A stretch of DNA of 64,000 bases from Coleophoma eucalyptorum. Its lineage: Eukaryota; Ascomycota; Leotiomycetes; Helotiales; Dermateaceae. Made by a program: the position numbers and the translations under genes. This document shows positions 11,284-21,500 of the stretch, piece after piece. Under the pieces are notes generated by a model. The model had not been told where the DNA came from. It saw only the letters and a program-made list of their open reading frames with translations, and did no database searches. Every line of letters starts with the position of its first letter. Positions within the stretch are counted from its first letter, which is position 1. The stretch spans positions 434,001 to 498,000 of the forward strand of contig JALRME010000010.1 in the NCBI GenBank assembly GCA_026120035.1. Reading direction: 5' to 3'.

Positions 11284-11685
11284 ATGTCAAGCTCACCAGC
11301 AGCTCTATCGTACGTACTCGCCCGAGCTCGCACTCACCGCATCACCAAACCCCTCCACCAAATCCTCCTCTCACTTATCTCCTACATCCACAACATCCTC
11401 TCAGCAATCTTCGTCCCCATCTTATCCAACCCCATCACTCTCGGAATCTGCAGCAACATCGCTGCGCTCCTTTTCTGGATGATTGCAGTCTACAAGCCGC
11501 GGCCGCGCCATTTCTTGGGCGTGCTTGCCGCAACGGTTATCAGTCTAGTAGTCGTATTACTGGTTCTGAAATCAGCAGCCCACGTTACGCAGGAGCGGAT
11601 CGAGGCCAGGGGCGATCCGTGGACGACGTTGAAGAAAATCATGTATGGCGGGAATGGCATTTTGAGGGTTGAAGGATTAGGATAA
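11284..11685 (+). CDS. Small membrane protein of unknown function
   Basis: 133 residues from ATG 11284 (MSSSPAALSYVLARAR). Two hydrophobic segments are visible, around residues 27-66 (LLSLISYIHNILSAIF through ICSNIAALLFWMIAVY) and 75-97 (FLGVLAATVISLVVVLLVLK). They are joined by the short basic loop KPRPRH. The C-terminal tail (DPWTTLKKIMYGGNGILRV) is soluble. This resembles a small two- or three-span organelle or ER membrane protein. The frame stays open upstream to 11116, but the internal ATG with context CACAATGTC is preferred because the preceding residues are not hydrophobic and look untranslated. No family is recognised. Confidence 0.6.
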   Translation: MSSSPAALSYVLARARTHRITKPLHQILLSLISYIHNILSAIFVPILSNPITLGICSNIAALLFWMIAVYKPRPRHFLGVLAATVISLVVVLLVLKSAAHVTQERIEARGDPWTTLKKIMYGGNGILRVEGLG

Positions 11686-11775
11686 AATCAGTTGGGGAAA
11701 AGAAAACTATTTTTCTTCAACGTTACTCTTGATTATCCCGTTGGTTGTACTAGGAGTGTTTGTTTTTTCGATCCC

Positions 11776-12106
11776 ATGTACTTCCAACATCAGTTCTATC
11801 ACTCAGGTACAGTCGCTCCATATATTCCCACTTGCCAGCCCAAAAGAAATCACTCATTCTAACGACAATCCAGCCGACCGCGCAGAAGTACTACTCGAGA
11901 ATTTCATCGCACTGAAACCCGAACCTCGATCTGTCGAGGCATTCGAATCAATTACATACCCAGCGCCTTGCGGTCATCCCAGCAGCAACACGATCTTCAC
12001 GGCCAGAAAAAGCGATGGGAAGAAAGTCAAGCGAGCGAGCCAAGGCCGTGCAAGATCCGCGAACTTCTGTTCTTTTTTCTACATCGTAGATGGGAGTACG
12101 AAATAA
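11776..12106 (+). CDS. Candidate small spliced protein (87 aa), hypothetical
   Basis: A tentative two-exon gene: 11776-11806 joined to 11874-12106. The intron of 67 bases begins GTACAG and ends CTAACGACAATCCAG, a classic branch-point-to-acceptor arrangement. The joined frame starts MYFQHQFYHSADRAEV and ends with a Lys/Arg-rich segment and FYIVDGSTK. No domain is recognised. It might instead be part of the 3' UTR of the preceding membrane-protein gene. Confidence 0.25.
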
Positions 12107-13018
12107 TCCGTTTTATTATTTCGAGGGATCTATTACTGTTTGGTTGTTTGAGACCCATTGAATACCGTGGATGATAGATGTCTATGTGGGAATAAAATGA
12201 GGAGATCATGGCAAGAGAGGGTTGAATGAGTTAGGAATTAATGCAACCCAGTTAAGTCATCACTCCAAAGAAGATGGAGATGAAATTCCAAAATGGAACT
12301 GGACAAGTGTTAATCTTCACATCAAGTACAATCTCACTTATACATGCGTGCCATTATGTTTATTTGGAAAGTCCATCTTTTGATTATGTTTTTGTGCTGT
12401 TTCTATAGTTACATATCTTTTTAGATTGTACTTGTTCTTTCTTGAGAGTTGAGATTTATCTCTGATGGCTTTCCATCCATATCCACCATCCGTTCACGTT
12501 CCTGGACCCCCTAGATTACCCCATTTACCCCATTGAGGAAGAGTATAAAATCTGGTCGGCCGTAAAATTCATGCAATGTGCAAAGTTATTTCTCCCCACC
12601 AACCCCCAATAAACCCTGAGACCGAAAACGCCTTAGGCTCAATGTTGTTACAACAGAGCATTAAAAAGATTTTATAAAACAGCAGAACATTGCTAACATA
12701 TGAAAAGAACAAAAATGGAAGAAAGGGAGCTGCCAGCCAGCTGAAGTCCCGAGAAAACCGAATATGGGAAATCCGCCATATCCAACTCAACCCAGGGCTC
12801 CGAGTTGCCAACTAAAAGCCTCCTTTGACGACCGCCAACCACCGATACCAAGCGTCCATCCGCAATGATGATTTTTGAGTTTTTCGAAAGATTGCGCAAA
12901 GTGAGGCGCGGGTATCAAATTATCTCGACTAAATGACAAAAGAAAAGGTTTGGTGCACATTTGTGCAAAGATGTCTACAATGATGGAAGGCCATGTAGAA
13001 ATAGACAGATGAAGCAGC
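12107..13018. other. Gene-free AT-rich region, probable 3' flanks
   Basis: About 0.9 kb between the candidate small gene and the stop codon of the PPR gene. It is AT-rich and T-rich near 12350-12460, and its open frames are short and featureless. No gene is seen. Confidence 0.5.
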
Positions 13019-16000
13019 TCACAGGGATGCTTCAGGGTTGCCACCACCAAGGAGCTCAACGATCTTGTTGCTGACGGCATGTGGGTAACCCCTAGAAAGC
13101 ATCTCGTCAACAACAACCTGAGCACTCTTGCGGTCCTCGACAGCGAGATAGGCGCGAGTCATAGCTTCGTATGTGCTTGGCTCTCTCTTGTCACGGCTGA
13201 CCGAGGCAAATATGTGCTTGCTCTTGTTGATGTTCTTCTCGTTGGTCCAGCCGTGAATGAGGGTGTTGGCAATGTAAGGGGTCATGTCCACACGGCGAGC
13301 GGCCATGTTGCGAAGGATAGGCTCAGTCTCAGCAACGCGGTGGTTGGCGACCATGGATTCAAATAGAGCTTGGTATAAGCAAGCCTGAGGTCGGATTGAT
13401 GGGTCAGCCATGACAGAGTCGAATACAGCGCGAGCACCATCCATATCGTGGAAGACGCAACCCTTGGAATGGATCAAAGACGAATAATGAACAGCCTCAG
13501 GCTGTTGACCAGTGCTACGAATGACATCGAGAACAGCCTCAGCAGCTTCCATGTTGGCAGGTTCAAGGGTAGCGTGAGTATCGACGAGAAGCTTGTAAGT
13601 ATGGTTCGTTGGCTGGATACCCTTGCTCTTCATACGCTCATAGTACGCGAGAACCTTGGCCTTGTCACGCTTGGTGGTCAAGAAGAACTGCATCAAGCTG
13701 TTGTACGGAGCTGGTCGAGCCTTGTAGTTTGGCATAGACTCCATCTCTTCAAAGAGTTCCTCAGCAAACTTCTCATCGCTTACACGGCAGAGAGCATTGA
13801 CAATAGTTCCGTAGGTAACACTGGTGGGACGGATGCCAAGGTTGCGCATCTCAGCAAAGTAAAAGAGGCAGTCATCGATGCGGCGAGCCTTTCCAAGCTT
13901 ACCAATAAGAGCGTTGTACAAGAAAGAAGAAGGCTCCACACCTTCGGACTTTGCACGTTGGAAGATCTTGACAGCCTCAGAAGCCTCGTCAAAAGTCTTG
14001 GTGGACTCCTTCAGGGTGGTGATATAAAGACCAAAAGTGTTGGCAGTAGGAGCAGCGCCCATCTCGTTCAGTTGGTGGTGATACTGTTCAGCCAAGTTTC
14101 GGTTACCGAGAGAGAGCGAGGCACCAACCATGGCATCGAGAATTGAAACCCATCCATAGCGGACCACAGGATACTGAGGAAGAAGCGGCATATCAGTTTC
14201 AGCCATGTAGAAGATTTCATTGACCAATTCAGAGCGCTCGTCACGAGCAGCAGCGGCGATCAACTTGGCGTATGTGATATATCGAGGATGACGACCAGCC
14301 CGGCGGATATTTCTAAATCTCGCAAGGGCTTGATTGAGCTTCGCGGCTTGATTTCGAGCGTTGCTTCCACGCTCCAGCTCGTCAGTAATGACGCTGGAGC
14401 CCTTGAAGTCGGTGGATGCTGCATAGGGGTCAAATGTGTCTTCGAATGCTGGTTGGACTGGGAACTGAACGGGTGCCAAGGCTGGCTGGAAGAAGGCGCT
14501 GGGAGCAGACAATCGAGGATCCATGATGCCACGTGCTGACATGTACTGAGAGATCATGGTCTTTGCCTCCTCAATCTCAAGCACTGCTCCATCAATTCGA
14601 CTGAACATCTGCTCGGACTGTGCGAGACCTTCCATGACTTGACCAGAACCAATCATGGCGATGGCGTACATGGTGGTAGGTTCGATGAACGAGGGCAAGA
14701 CTTGAACATCAGTACCGGCCAACAGCTGCCAAAGTCGTTGAGCTCCAGCGATATCACCACGGCGAATACTGAAAGCTAACATGGGAATAAGCGAGGAAGA
14801 CCAGGTGTGCGGTACGTAGGCAAATGCGGCGTCGGCAATGGCGTGGTTTCCTTTGTCGGCTGCCATGGTCGCGATCTGGTCCATGGCTTGAAGTCTGCTA
14901 ACGCCCTCCATGCTAGTGGCCAATGTGAACGCACCAGCAACATCGCCTCTAAACAACAGTCCCTCAAGTAAGCCCTCTTGCACCTTTGATTTCAGGAAAA
15001 GTGCCTCTGGTCCATAGGCGTCCATGACTTTTTGGCAGAAGTGGTTCGCGCCAGTATCTTTATCCGATCTAAGGTAGGCTTTTACGACCGCGGCATAGAC
15101 CGAGGCGTCCTCTCGGCTTTGAAGGGTGGTAGAACCGTTGTCGTTGGCAATTGCTAATCTTTTATATTCATTGTAACACTCAACTGCATTGACCAGATCG
15201 CCAGCAGCAGCAAATCCGCTGATAAGTGGTACGAAGGTTGCGGCAAGTGGAACGATGTCACTCTTCTCCAAATGCTCGAAGATTCGTACCATATCAGATA
15301 CGCGCCCAGCTTCTGAACAGGCGGTGATCAACTGGTGATAGGTCTCAGCAGGGTAGCTGCGATCAGTCCGAACGGCAATTGAAGCATCAAACATCCTAAC
15401 AGCGAGATCTAGGCGGTCGGCTTCGGACAAAATATGGAACTCGAACTCGTTCGATGGAAACATAAACTTTCCGGGCTCTTCCATACCACCAAATCTAGCA
15501 CGTTTCTCCTCCAATACACGCTTCAAGGCAGCAACATCGAGGGAGTGAGAAGCCAAAAGGCTGATCAATGTGTTGTAGGTAGCAGTATTGGGCAGAACCT
15601 TGCTTCGAACCATATCCAGGTAAATCTCTGAAGCAGTAATCGCAACCTGAATTCTGTCGCCTGGAAGATTGATACGGGCATCGAGCAGAGCGTTATACGC
15701 AGCGGCAGTTGGCTTAATACCAGCAATACGCATGCCCTCGAAGAGCGTTGGGATCTTGTCATACTGTCCACTTTGGGACAATTCAGTCAAGTGATCGGCA
15801 TAGCTCTGGGATTGGATCTCGGCATCGGTCAAGACAGAAGTAGCGACACTGGTGGGTGACCGCCCTGAGCTGGACTTGGCCGAGGTGGGCGATGGCTCAC
15901 GAGAAATAGGAGGTGTTGGGACACGAGCTGCTACGATACTCAACTCTGCCTCAAAGATGGCTTGATCGTTCCGGGACTTGATCTCCTTCTCAATAGCAGC

Positions 16001-16537
16001 ATCGATTTGTGCTAAAGCAGCGGCCTCTTGAGCACCAAACTTCAAGACCTCTCCATTTTGGATCGACTTCAGGTCATCCAAAGCAGTCGTGCTGTACGAC
16101 CGGTCGAGAGCCTTGTGTTCAGCCTCGTCAGCCTCTGGAATTATACTCTCCGATGCGGCAAGACTCTGAGATGGCTCCCATGTCAGGGTCCTTTGGAACT
16201 CAAACTTCCATGGCGCCTTCTCCTCCTTCTCAATGTTGATGTGCTGGTTCCATGCTGCGTAGTATGCCTCAAGCGGCCCCTTGCCTTTCTCTACGCGCTC
16301 CTGGACCGGTAGAGTCGAGGTGCTCGCACTGGTGTGGAAAGCATTTTGGAAGTGGTAGCTGGAGAAGTGGCCAGCCTTGCTTGCGCGACGAGTCTGGAGT
16401 GCGAACGGCGGTCTATTGTTGGAAGCGTAGACTTGAGGGTGGGTTGCAGCTACAACCGACTGGGCGTAACCGTGGGTGAAGGTCTTAGTGAATCCTTGGC
16501 GTGCAAGATTCGAGTAGAGGTTGGAGTAGATGGGCAT
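13019..16537 (-). CDS. Pentatricopeptide repeat protein, CYA5-like, mitochondrial
   Basis: Single exon of 1172 residues. The N-terminus (about 1-75) is rich in Arg, Ser, Ala and aromatics, and almost free of acidic residues, fitting a mitochondrial presequence. Behind it lies an LEAYYAAWNQH motif typical of long fungal PPR proteins. Many 35-residue PPR units follow from about residue 260 to the end, with signature pieces such as PTAAAYNALLDA, PNTATYNTLISLL, PSSFLYNALIGKL, PTSVTYGTIVNALC and PTNHTYKLLVDTH. Neurospora CYA5 and related proteins act on mitochondrial mRNAs such as cox1. That role is inferred from architecture, and the RNA target is unknown. Confidence 0.8.
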   Translation of the reverse strand: MPIYSNLYSNLARQGFTKTFTHGYAQSVVAATHPQVYASNNRPPFALQTRRASKAGHFSSYHFQNAFHTSASTSTLPVQERVEKGKGPLEAYYAAWNQHINIEKEEKAPWKFEFQRTLTWEPSQSLAASESIIPEADEAEHKALDRSYSTTALDDLKSIQNGEVLKFGAQEAAALAQIDAAIEKEIKSRNDQAIFEAELSIVAARVPTPPISREPSPTSAKSSSGRSPTSVATSVLTDAEIQSQSYADHLTELSQSGQYDKIPTLFEGMRIAGIKPTAAAYNALLDARINLPGDRIQVAITASEIYLDMVRSKVLPNTATYNTLISLLASHSLDVAALKRVLEEKRARFGGMEEPGKFMFPSNEFEFHILSEADRLDLAVRMFDASIAVRTDRSYPAETYHQLITACSEAGRVSDMVRIFEHLEKSDIVPLAATFVPLISGFAAAGDLVNAVECYNEYKRLAIANDNGSTTLQSREDASVYAAVVKAYLRSDKDTGANHFCQKVMDAYGPEALFLKSKVQEGLLEGLLFRGDVAGAFTLATSMEGVSRLQAMDQIATMAADKGNHAIADAAFAYVPHTWSSSLIPMLAFSIRRGDIAGAQRLWQLLAGTDVQVLPSFIEPTTMYAIAMIGSGQVMEGLAQSEQMFSRIDGAVLEIEEAKTMISQYMSARGIMDPRLSAPSAFFQPALAPVQFPVQPAFEDTFDPYAASTDFKGSSVITDELERGSNARNQAAKLNQALARFRNIRRAGRHPRYITYAKLIAAAARDERSELVNEIFYMAETDMPLLPQYPVVRYGWVSILDAMVGASLSLGNRNLAEQYHHQLNEMGAAPTANTFGLYITTLKESTKTFDEASEAVKIFQRAKSEGVEPSSFLYNALIGKLGKARRIDDCLFYFAEMRNLGIRPTSVTYGTIVNALCRVSDEKFAEELFEEMESMPNYKARPAPYNSLMQFFLTTKRDKAKVLAYYERMKSKGIQPTNHTYKLLVDTHATLEPANMEAAEAVLDVIRSTGQQPEAVHYSSLIHSKGCVFHDMDGARAVFDSVMADPSIRPQACLYQALFESMVANHRVAETEPILRNMAARRVDMTPYIANTLIHGWTNEKNINKSKHIFASVSRDKREPSTYEAMTRAYLAVEDRKSAQVVVDEMLSRGYPHAVSNKIVELLGGGNPEASL

Positions 16538-18198
16538 TTAGGGATGGTTTGACCTCTCAGGAAAAGTAGAGAGGAGACTGTCAGAAAGTCAGTACGGCAC
16601 CAGGCGCAGAGGAAAGGTACGGAAGATGCGGAAAATTCGGGATCAATCAGAAAGGGCTTACTCGGGATCTCAGGAATTGAATGGATGCAGGTTCATTTGA
16701 CAGCCAGGCCGTCAAAAGAACGCGCGGATTAGGGTTGAGTGGTGATTCCGGGGGTGAGAAGTAGTTGACTCGCAAGGGTCAACAAGCTGTAGGTCTCTCT
16801 GAGACTTTTGAGAAATTGAGACCGTGCAATAATTGGTGGCGAGGACGGTATAAACCTGAGGAGGGAAATGGTATATAGTATTGTAGGGGCGAAAAAGACA
16901 GATCGCGGCCTGAAAGAATTAATAGGTGCGAGGTGTGTGGGATGGAACTAGGCACAACAGTAATGACGAGTAGATGCGGCGCAGATTGGTGCAGTAAGTG
17001 CGCGGGATGCGGGAATGGCTGACGCGGAGAGGAGAGTTCCAATGATGCTCAGCTGCCAACGAGGGCGAGGAAGGATCGGAAGGGGTGATGCAGAAGTAGG
17101 AAGTTGTCCAGGTTGGAGAGAAGATTGGGAAGTCGAAAGGGGTGGTGGGAGATGCAGATGGCGATGCAAATGGGAAGGGATGAATTTTTGGCTGGCACGT
17201 ATCGTCTCGGGGGCAGAAGAGCGCAGAAGTCATTGGAGTCATGCACGAGAATTTCTAGGCGACTTTGCACGCGACAAGGCTAAACATTGGAGAGCGACAG
17301 GGCGGATGATCCCTGGCCGGACAAGTCTACCGGGTTCCACTCGACACCAATCCTTCGACAAGATGACCTGGCCTTCCCTGGCCTTCCCTGGACTTCCCAG
17401 AAACCCGCTTTCTGTCCCGGAAAACAATGGTCCAAGCCGATAAGTCCGCTTACCTGCGACCACCAGGCCAGAGACTTTTTGTCCGTCGCTCTTAGCTTGG
17501 CTTTAGCCAGTCCACCTTCCCCCCTCAGCCTTGCCTGCTTTTGCTGTCCCTGAACTGTAATGGCTTTGCTTTGCGAGAGAGCTGCGAGCTAATGCTTCAA
17601 GCTCCCTACACTACCCGTAGCCTGCTTGCTTGCCGTCAGCTTATCAGATCTTGCTCCCGTCCCCCCCCCCCAAACTCACCCGCGTATTTGGTACGAAAGT
17701 AAAGTACGTTCTACGTCAAGCGTGTCAACCCCAACGGCGGGAAGTTGCACCGCCTTACGAATTGCGCTGTTTACAATCTACCGCTTCGATCCACTCTGCA
17801 CCTCGGGCTCGGGGCTCGGATCTACACAATTAACCTGTGTCAATCTATCTGCTGTACTGCGTTACGGTGCCCTACGCCCTGCTATTCTTGTCGTCCCGTG
17901 CTCGCTTTCTCGATCGACCGGTACCCATCGAGCCATCCCCTTGGTAATTGGTCAATCCCGTCGCAATCCCAGCTGCTTGGTAATCCGTAGTTCGTAAGTA
18001 GAATCATGTACGGAACACAGTAGCACCAACCGTCCAGCGCTGTGCCCCGAACTAGCATCGCTTCCTCCAACCTCCCTCCCAAATCCCGATTCTCTCCTTT
18101 CGGGTCCGTATTGGCTCCCGAGCCCGGCGACGGATCATCTCCGACCGTCCCAATTCATCCCATCAAATCATATTCCCTCTCTCGTCAGCTCTTCCAAC
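16538..18198. other. Divergent upstream region of the PPR gene and ERG8
   Basis: About 1.66 kb between opposite start codons. It contains a tandem GCCTTCCCTG repeat at 17371-17400 and an 11-base C run at 17661-17671. The last 500 bases before ERG8 are C/T-rich, as in many fungal promoters and leaders. Several open frames of 60-140 codons overlap each other on both strands and look like chance. Confidence 0.5.
17371..17400. repeat. Short tandem repeat GCCTTCCCTG
   Basis: Two exact ten-base copies followed by a diverged third (GACTTCCCAG). Confidence 0.7.
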
Positions 18199-19720
18199 AT
18201 GTCGACACCTCCAGCCACGGCTATCTCTGCTCCTGGCAAGGTCTTTCTAGCTGGTGGTTACTTGGTGCTTGATCGTGCTTATAATGCCTTGGTCTTTGGC
18301 CTCAGCGCGCGCATACATGTGCTGGTTGAGGACATTGATACTAGCTCCGGTGTGCAACTGTCCGAGATAGTCGTGCAAAGTCCACAGTTTCGAGAGGCAA
18401 CGTGGAATTATGGCTACCGGCTGGCGGATCAGCAAGGTGGAGTTGAAGTCACACATTTGCAAGGGTATGCCATTCCTGTTCAGAGCCCGTTGACTCATCT
18501 CTTGGTCTCCCTTCTCTCTCCCCTTCACCCTTTTCCAGAGATGCCGGAAAATTCTTCTGGTCACGTGTTATTAGTACCGGCCTTGGGTCTCGTGATCGGG
18601 TGAATCCACCGAAGAGAGATCCTCTGGGCTAATAAGCTTATCATCGAGTAGATCTCCTCCTGCAACTTCTTCCCGCAATCCCTTCGTCGAGACGGCCCTG
18701 GCCTATGCTCTGACCTATATTGCTTCTATTTCTGAAGCACGAATCAGCCCTGCCAAGGTCACGATTCTTGCTGATGATGACTACTATTCTCAACCTACTC
18801 ATGCTACCCTTGTTACAAAGGACAACTTCACAGACTTTAACTTGCGATTTTCTGAGGTCCACAAAACTGGTCTTGGCTCATCAGCAGCCCTAGTGACCGC
18901 TTTCACTGGCGCAATTCTCAGCCATTACCTACCACCCTCGCAATTCTCACTTACCTCAGCAGAAGGACGAGTTAAGCTCCATAACCTCGCGCAAGCCGCT
19001 CATTGTGCAGCCCAAGGTAAGGTTGGCTCAGGATTTGATGTTGCAGCAGCTGTATATGGATCTTGTGTCTACCGACGATTTTCACCATCCATCCTCGAGA
19101 GCACCGGCGAGCCAGGCTCAGCAGGATTCCGTACGCGACTACAACAGCTTGTTGACTCAGCCGACAAGTGGGACTATGAAATTGATGCCGAGAGGGCGAC
19201 CATTCCTTCGGGGACCGCGTTGGTTATGTGTGATGTAGACTGTGGCTCGCAGACTGTGAGCATGGTCAAGAAAGTCCAGGCGTGGCAGAAGGCAGATCCG
19301 GCTGGTTCTCGAGCCCTTTCGGATGAGTTGCATAAACGCAACCGAGCTCTTGCCACTATTCTTGAGTCTGGAGATCTAAGTGGAGTGACTGAGGCATTTG
19401 CAGCTATCCGCGAAAAGATCCGAGAGATGGGCCAGAAATCCGATGTGCCGATCGAACCTGCTGAGCAAACAGAACTGTTGGATACACTCACTAAGAACGA
19501 AGGTGTCTTCGGTGGTGTGGTGCCTGGCGCGGGCGGATATGATGCAATTGTGCTCCTGGTCAAGAATGACGAAGATACCCTGGCGGCTCTGAAAGAGAGT
19601 CTTAGCAAGATCAGTGAGAGTGGGACAAATGTGAAGCTGTTGAAAACCAAGGGAGAGATGGAAGGTGCCAGGATTGAAGATGGTACGAAGTATGGGCAAT
19701 GGTTGGTGGATCAATGTTAG
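18199..19720 (+). CDS. ERG8: Phosphomevalonate kinase (GHMP kinase family)
   Basis: Phosphorylates mevalonate-5-phosphate with ATP to mevalonate-5-diphosphate on the way to ergosterol and isoprenoids. Exons 18199-18464 and 18652-19720 give 444 residues. The 187-base intron starts GTATGC and ends GAGTAG, and its removal joins EVTHLQG to SPPATSSRNPFVETALAY. Visible hallmarks: the N-terminal APGKVFLAGGYLVLD, the GHMP ATP-binding loop EVHKTGLGSSAALVTA, KVGSGFDVAAAVYGS, and the C-terminal GAGGYDAIVLLV. A second donor at 18600 (GTGAAT) pairs with the same acceptor and also keeps the frame, adding 45 codons. I prefer the shorter form because other Erg8 proteins have only a brief linker here. Confidence 0.9.
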
Positions 19721-20211
19721 ATGAATTTAAGCATTTGAAAAGAATTTGAAAAGCGTTCTACTTCAAGACTTACTTTACTTTACCCACCTTGTGAGATCTA
19801 AAAGCCTACGAGACCAGAATTGAGGTGAGTTGTCTGTTTCCCTTACACAAAGCCAGACGACAGCGAAGACCTGGCATCTTGCCTCATTTACGTACAATAC
19901 TTTGCACCAGCAAGAAGTTAAGCGAGCAAACCAACGACGATGGCCTCTCCCAGTGCGACACCATCTCATATTTAAAGAGAACGAAAATTAAGCCAAAGTG
20001 ACCAAACTGTAGTACACCATATAATATAAGGATTTGAAAGGAGAGATAGACAAATAACTCGAGTGAGCTGCGGCTTTCTCCTAAGAGAAGTAATCCGCGT
20101 GCAACAGTACCGCATGGCGAGAAACACTTGTATAAAATCCGGGAAGATGTACAACAAAAGCCCGACAATCTATCTGTTTTCATGGCGGGCCTTTTTAAAT
20201 ATTCTCTTTAC

Positions 20212-20407
20212 TTATGGCGCCATTCTAGAGTACTTCTCAGGGATAGGACGAGGGGTTCCAGGCGTATAATTGTCAAGGTCAAGGTCTTCAGACGAGAAGC
20301 TGGGGAAGCGTTAGTGGGTACATTATGAGCTTTAATTTCGACTCTAATGGAATTTCTTTCTGCTACCTCTGGTGGTGGATTGAATCTGTCAACAACTTCG
20401 AATCCAT
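20212..20407 (-). CDS. Possible tiny two-exon protein (42 aa), doubtful
   Basis: On the minus strand, 20407-20367 joined to 20299-20212 gives 42 residues. The intron of 67 bases has donor GTAGCA, branch CACTAAC and acceptor CCCCAG. The second exon reads like protein (FSSEDLDLDNYTPGTPRPI and on), acidic then Pro-rich. It may be the last exon of a longer gene whose upstream exons I could not find, or it may be chance. An overlapping frame without splicing is also open. Confidence 0.2.
20214..20223. promoter_or_regulatory. Palindrome ATGGCGCCAT matching the CYS3-type consensus
   Basis: A perfect ten-base palindrome that fits ATGRYRYCAT, the site described for the Neurospora sulfur regulator CYS3. 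It lies about 490 bases downstream of ERG8 and about 840 bases upstream of the 88-aa gene. Function is not shown by the sequence and it may be coincidental. Confidence 0.25.
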
Positions 20408-21064
20408 GTTATTAATTTATTGGGAAACTGAGCACCCCTCGGGTTTGCCATTGTACAGAGACTATCTAGAAACCAGGCAATTCTCGATCTAAAAACGCAA
20501 GAAAGTACATGGAATATTATAATAGAAGGAACAGCGGCTCTTGAACAAGAAAATTAAAACAAATCTGGAATCTGCAAAATGATGCTAAAGCTGAAGTTTG
20601 TATATGGCAATTATATTAACAGTCGTGGTCAGAAGAAACGCTCAAAAGGCTGATTTGACAAAGACATGAGGTAACAAATTTTGAAACTGAAGATAAGTAC
20701 TAGGAAGACATGTACTCTTCTTCCAAATAGCTACATATGCATAAGTTTGTGGTGAAAATCCCTGGAAAGATCCTTAATGTTGTAGTTAATATATCTCACT
20801 GCGCTCTGCTACATTCCCACTCGCTCTCATTTTCATCGCAACACCTATTTGATATTATGTAGTGGAATTCTGAAATGCCTTCTCATGCTATCCAACGTCA
20901 TCCTCAGCTTCTATCTACTATCTCACTCAAACAAACCTACGACGCTGAATGCATTGCACTTTCACACTCACTCACCTCACATCCACCCTCACGCCTCAAC
21001 TTCAAACAAGAGTCTTCTACAACACAACCACAACCCCAACTCCAACTCCATTCAACCTGACAAC

Positions 21065-21500
21065 ATGGGCATCTTTTCACGCAAGAGCAAGAAGCAAGAT
21101 GCTTCAGCTCAGGTAACCAAGCCATCTCCGCACTCCTCAAATCCAACTATAACATCCATCCCCCCCCCCCCCCTCCTCAAAGCCATTCCAAGTACCTCAC
21201 TAACCCCCTCCCCATCCAGATCACACCCAAAACCGCCCTCGATCAAACATACGAAGAACTACTCGCGCAGAATCTCAAAGAGTTAGAGAACGGACCCAAC
21301 TGCCACTGGTAACCCCCCCCCCCATTCTCTCTTTTTAATTTAAAACTAACCCATGCCCTATTCTCACCAGCAACCGCCACCCTTGGCCGCCAAACCACCC
21401 AGCCAACGCAGGCAAGAAGTCCTCCACCGCAGGAAATTTCTACCGTAGGGAGCAGGCAGAGTATGCAGCAGCGGTGAAGCGATTTTCTTCGTGGAAGTGA
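21065..21500 (+). CDS. Small spliced conserved-looking fungal protein (88 aa)
   Basis: Three exons assemble cleanly: 21065-21112, 21220-21308 and 21371-21500. Introns of 107 and 62 bases both have GTAACC donors, CACTAACC and AACTAACCC branch sites, and CAG acceptors. Both introns contain long C runs. The protein starts MGIFSRKSKKQDASAQ, continues with an acidic helix (TYEELLAQNLKELENG), then a Cys/His/Pro motif (NCHCNRHPWPPNH), then a basic, aromatic helical tail (FYRREQAEYAAAVKRFSSWK). The CHCxxH arrangement could bind a metal, which is inference. Exon phases match throughout, which argues strongly for a real gene. No family is recognised, and position 2 Gly suggests possible N-myristoylation (MGxxxS context). 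Confidence 0.7.

Larger units (their letters stand above)
19721..21064. other. Region between ERG8 and the 88-aa gene
   Basis: About 1.3 kb, AT-rich. It contains a possible tiny spliced minus-strand frame (20212-20407, listed separately) and a perfect ATGGCGCCAT palindrome at 20214-20223. Otherwise no gene is seen. Confidence 0.5.

Noticed and set aside
17015..17443. 142-codon plus-strand frame
   Set aside because: Lies in the PPR/ERG8 divergent promoter, overlaps other frames, and is Arg/Gly/Trp-rich like random GC-rich sequence.
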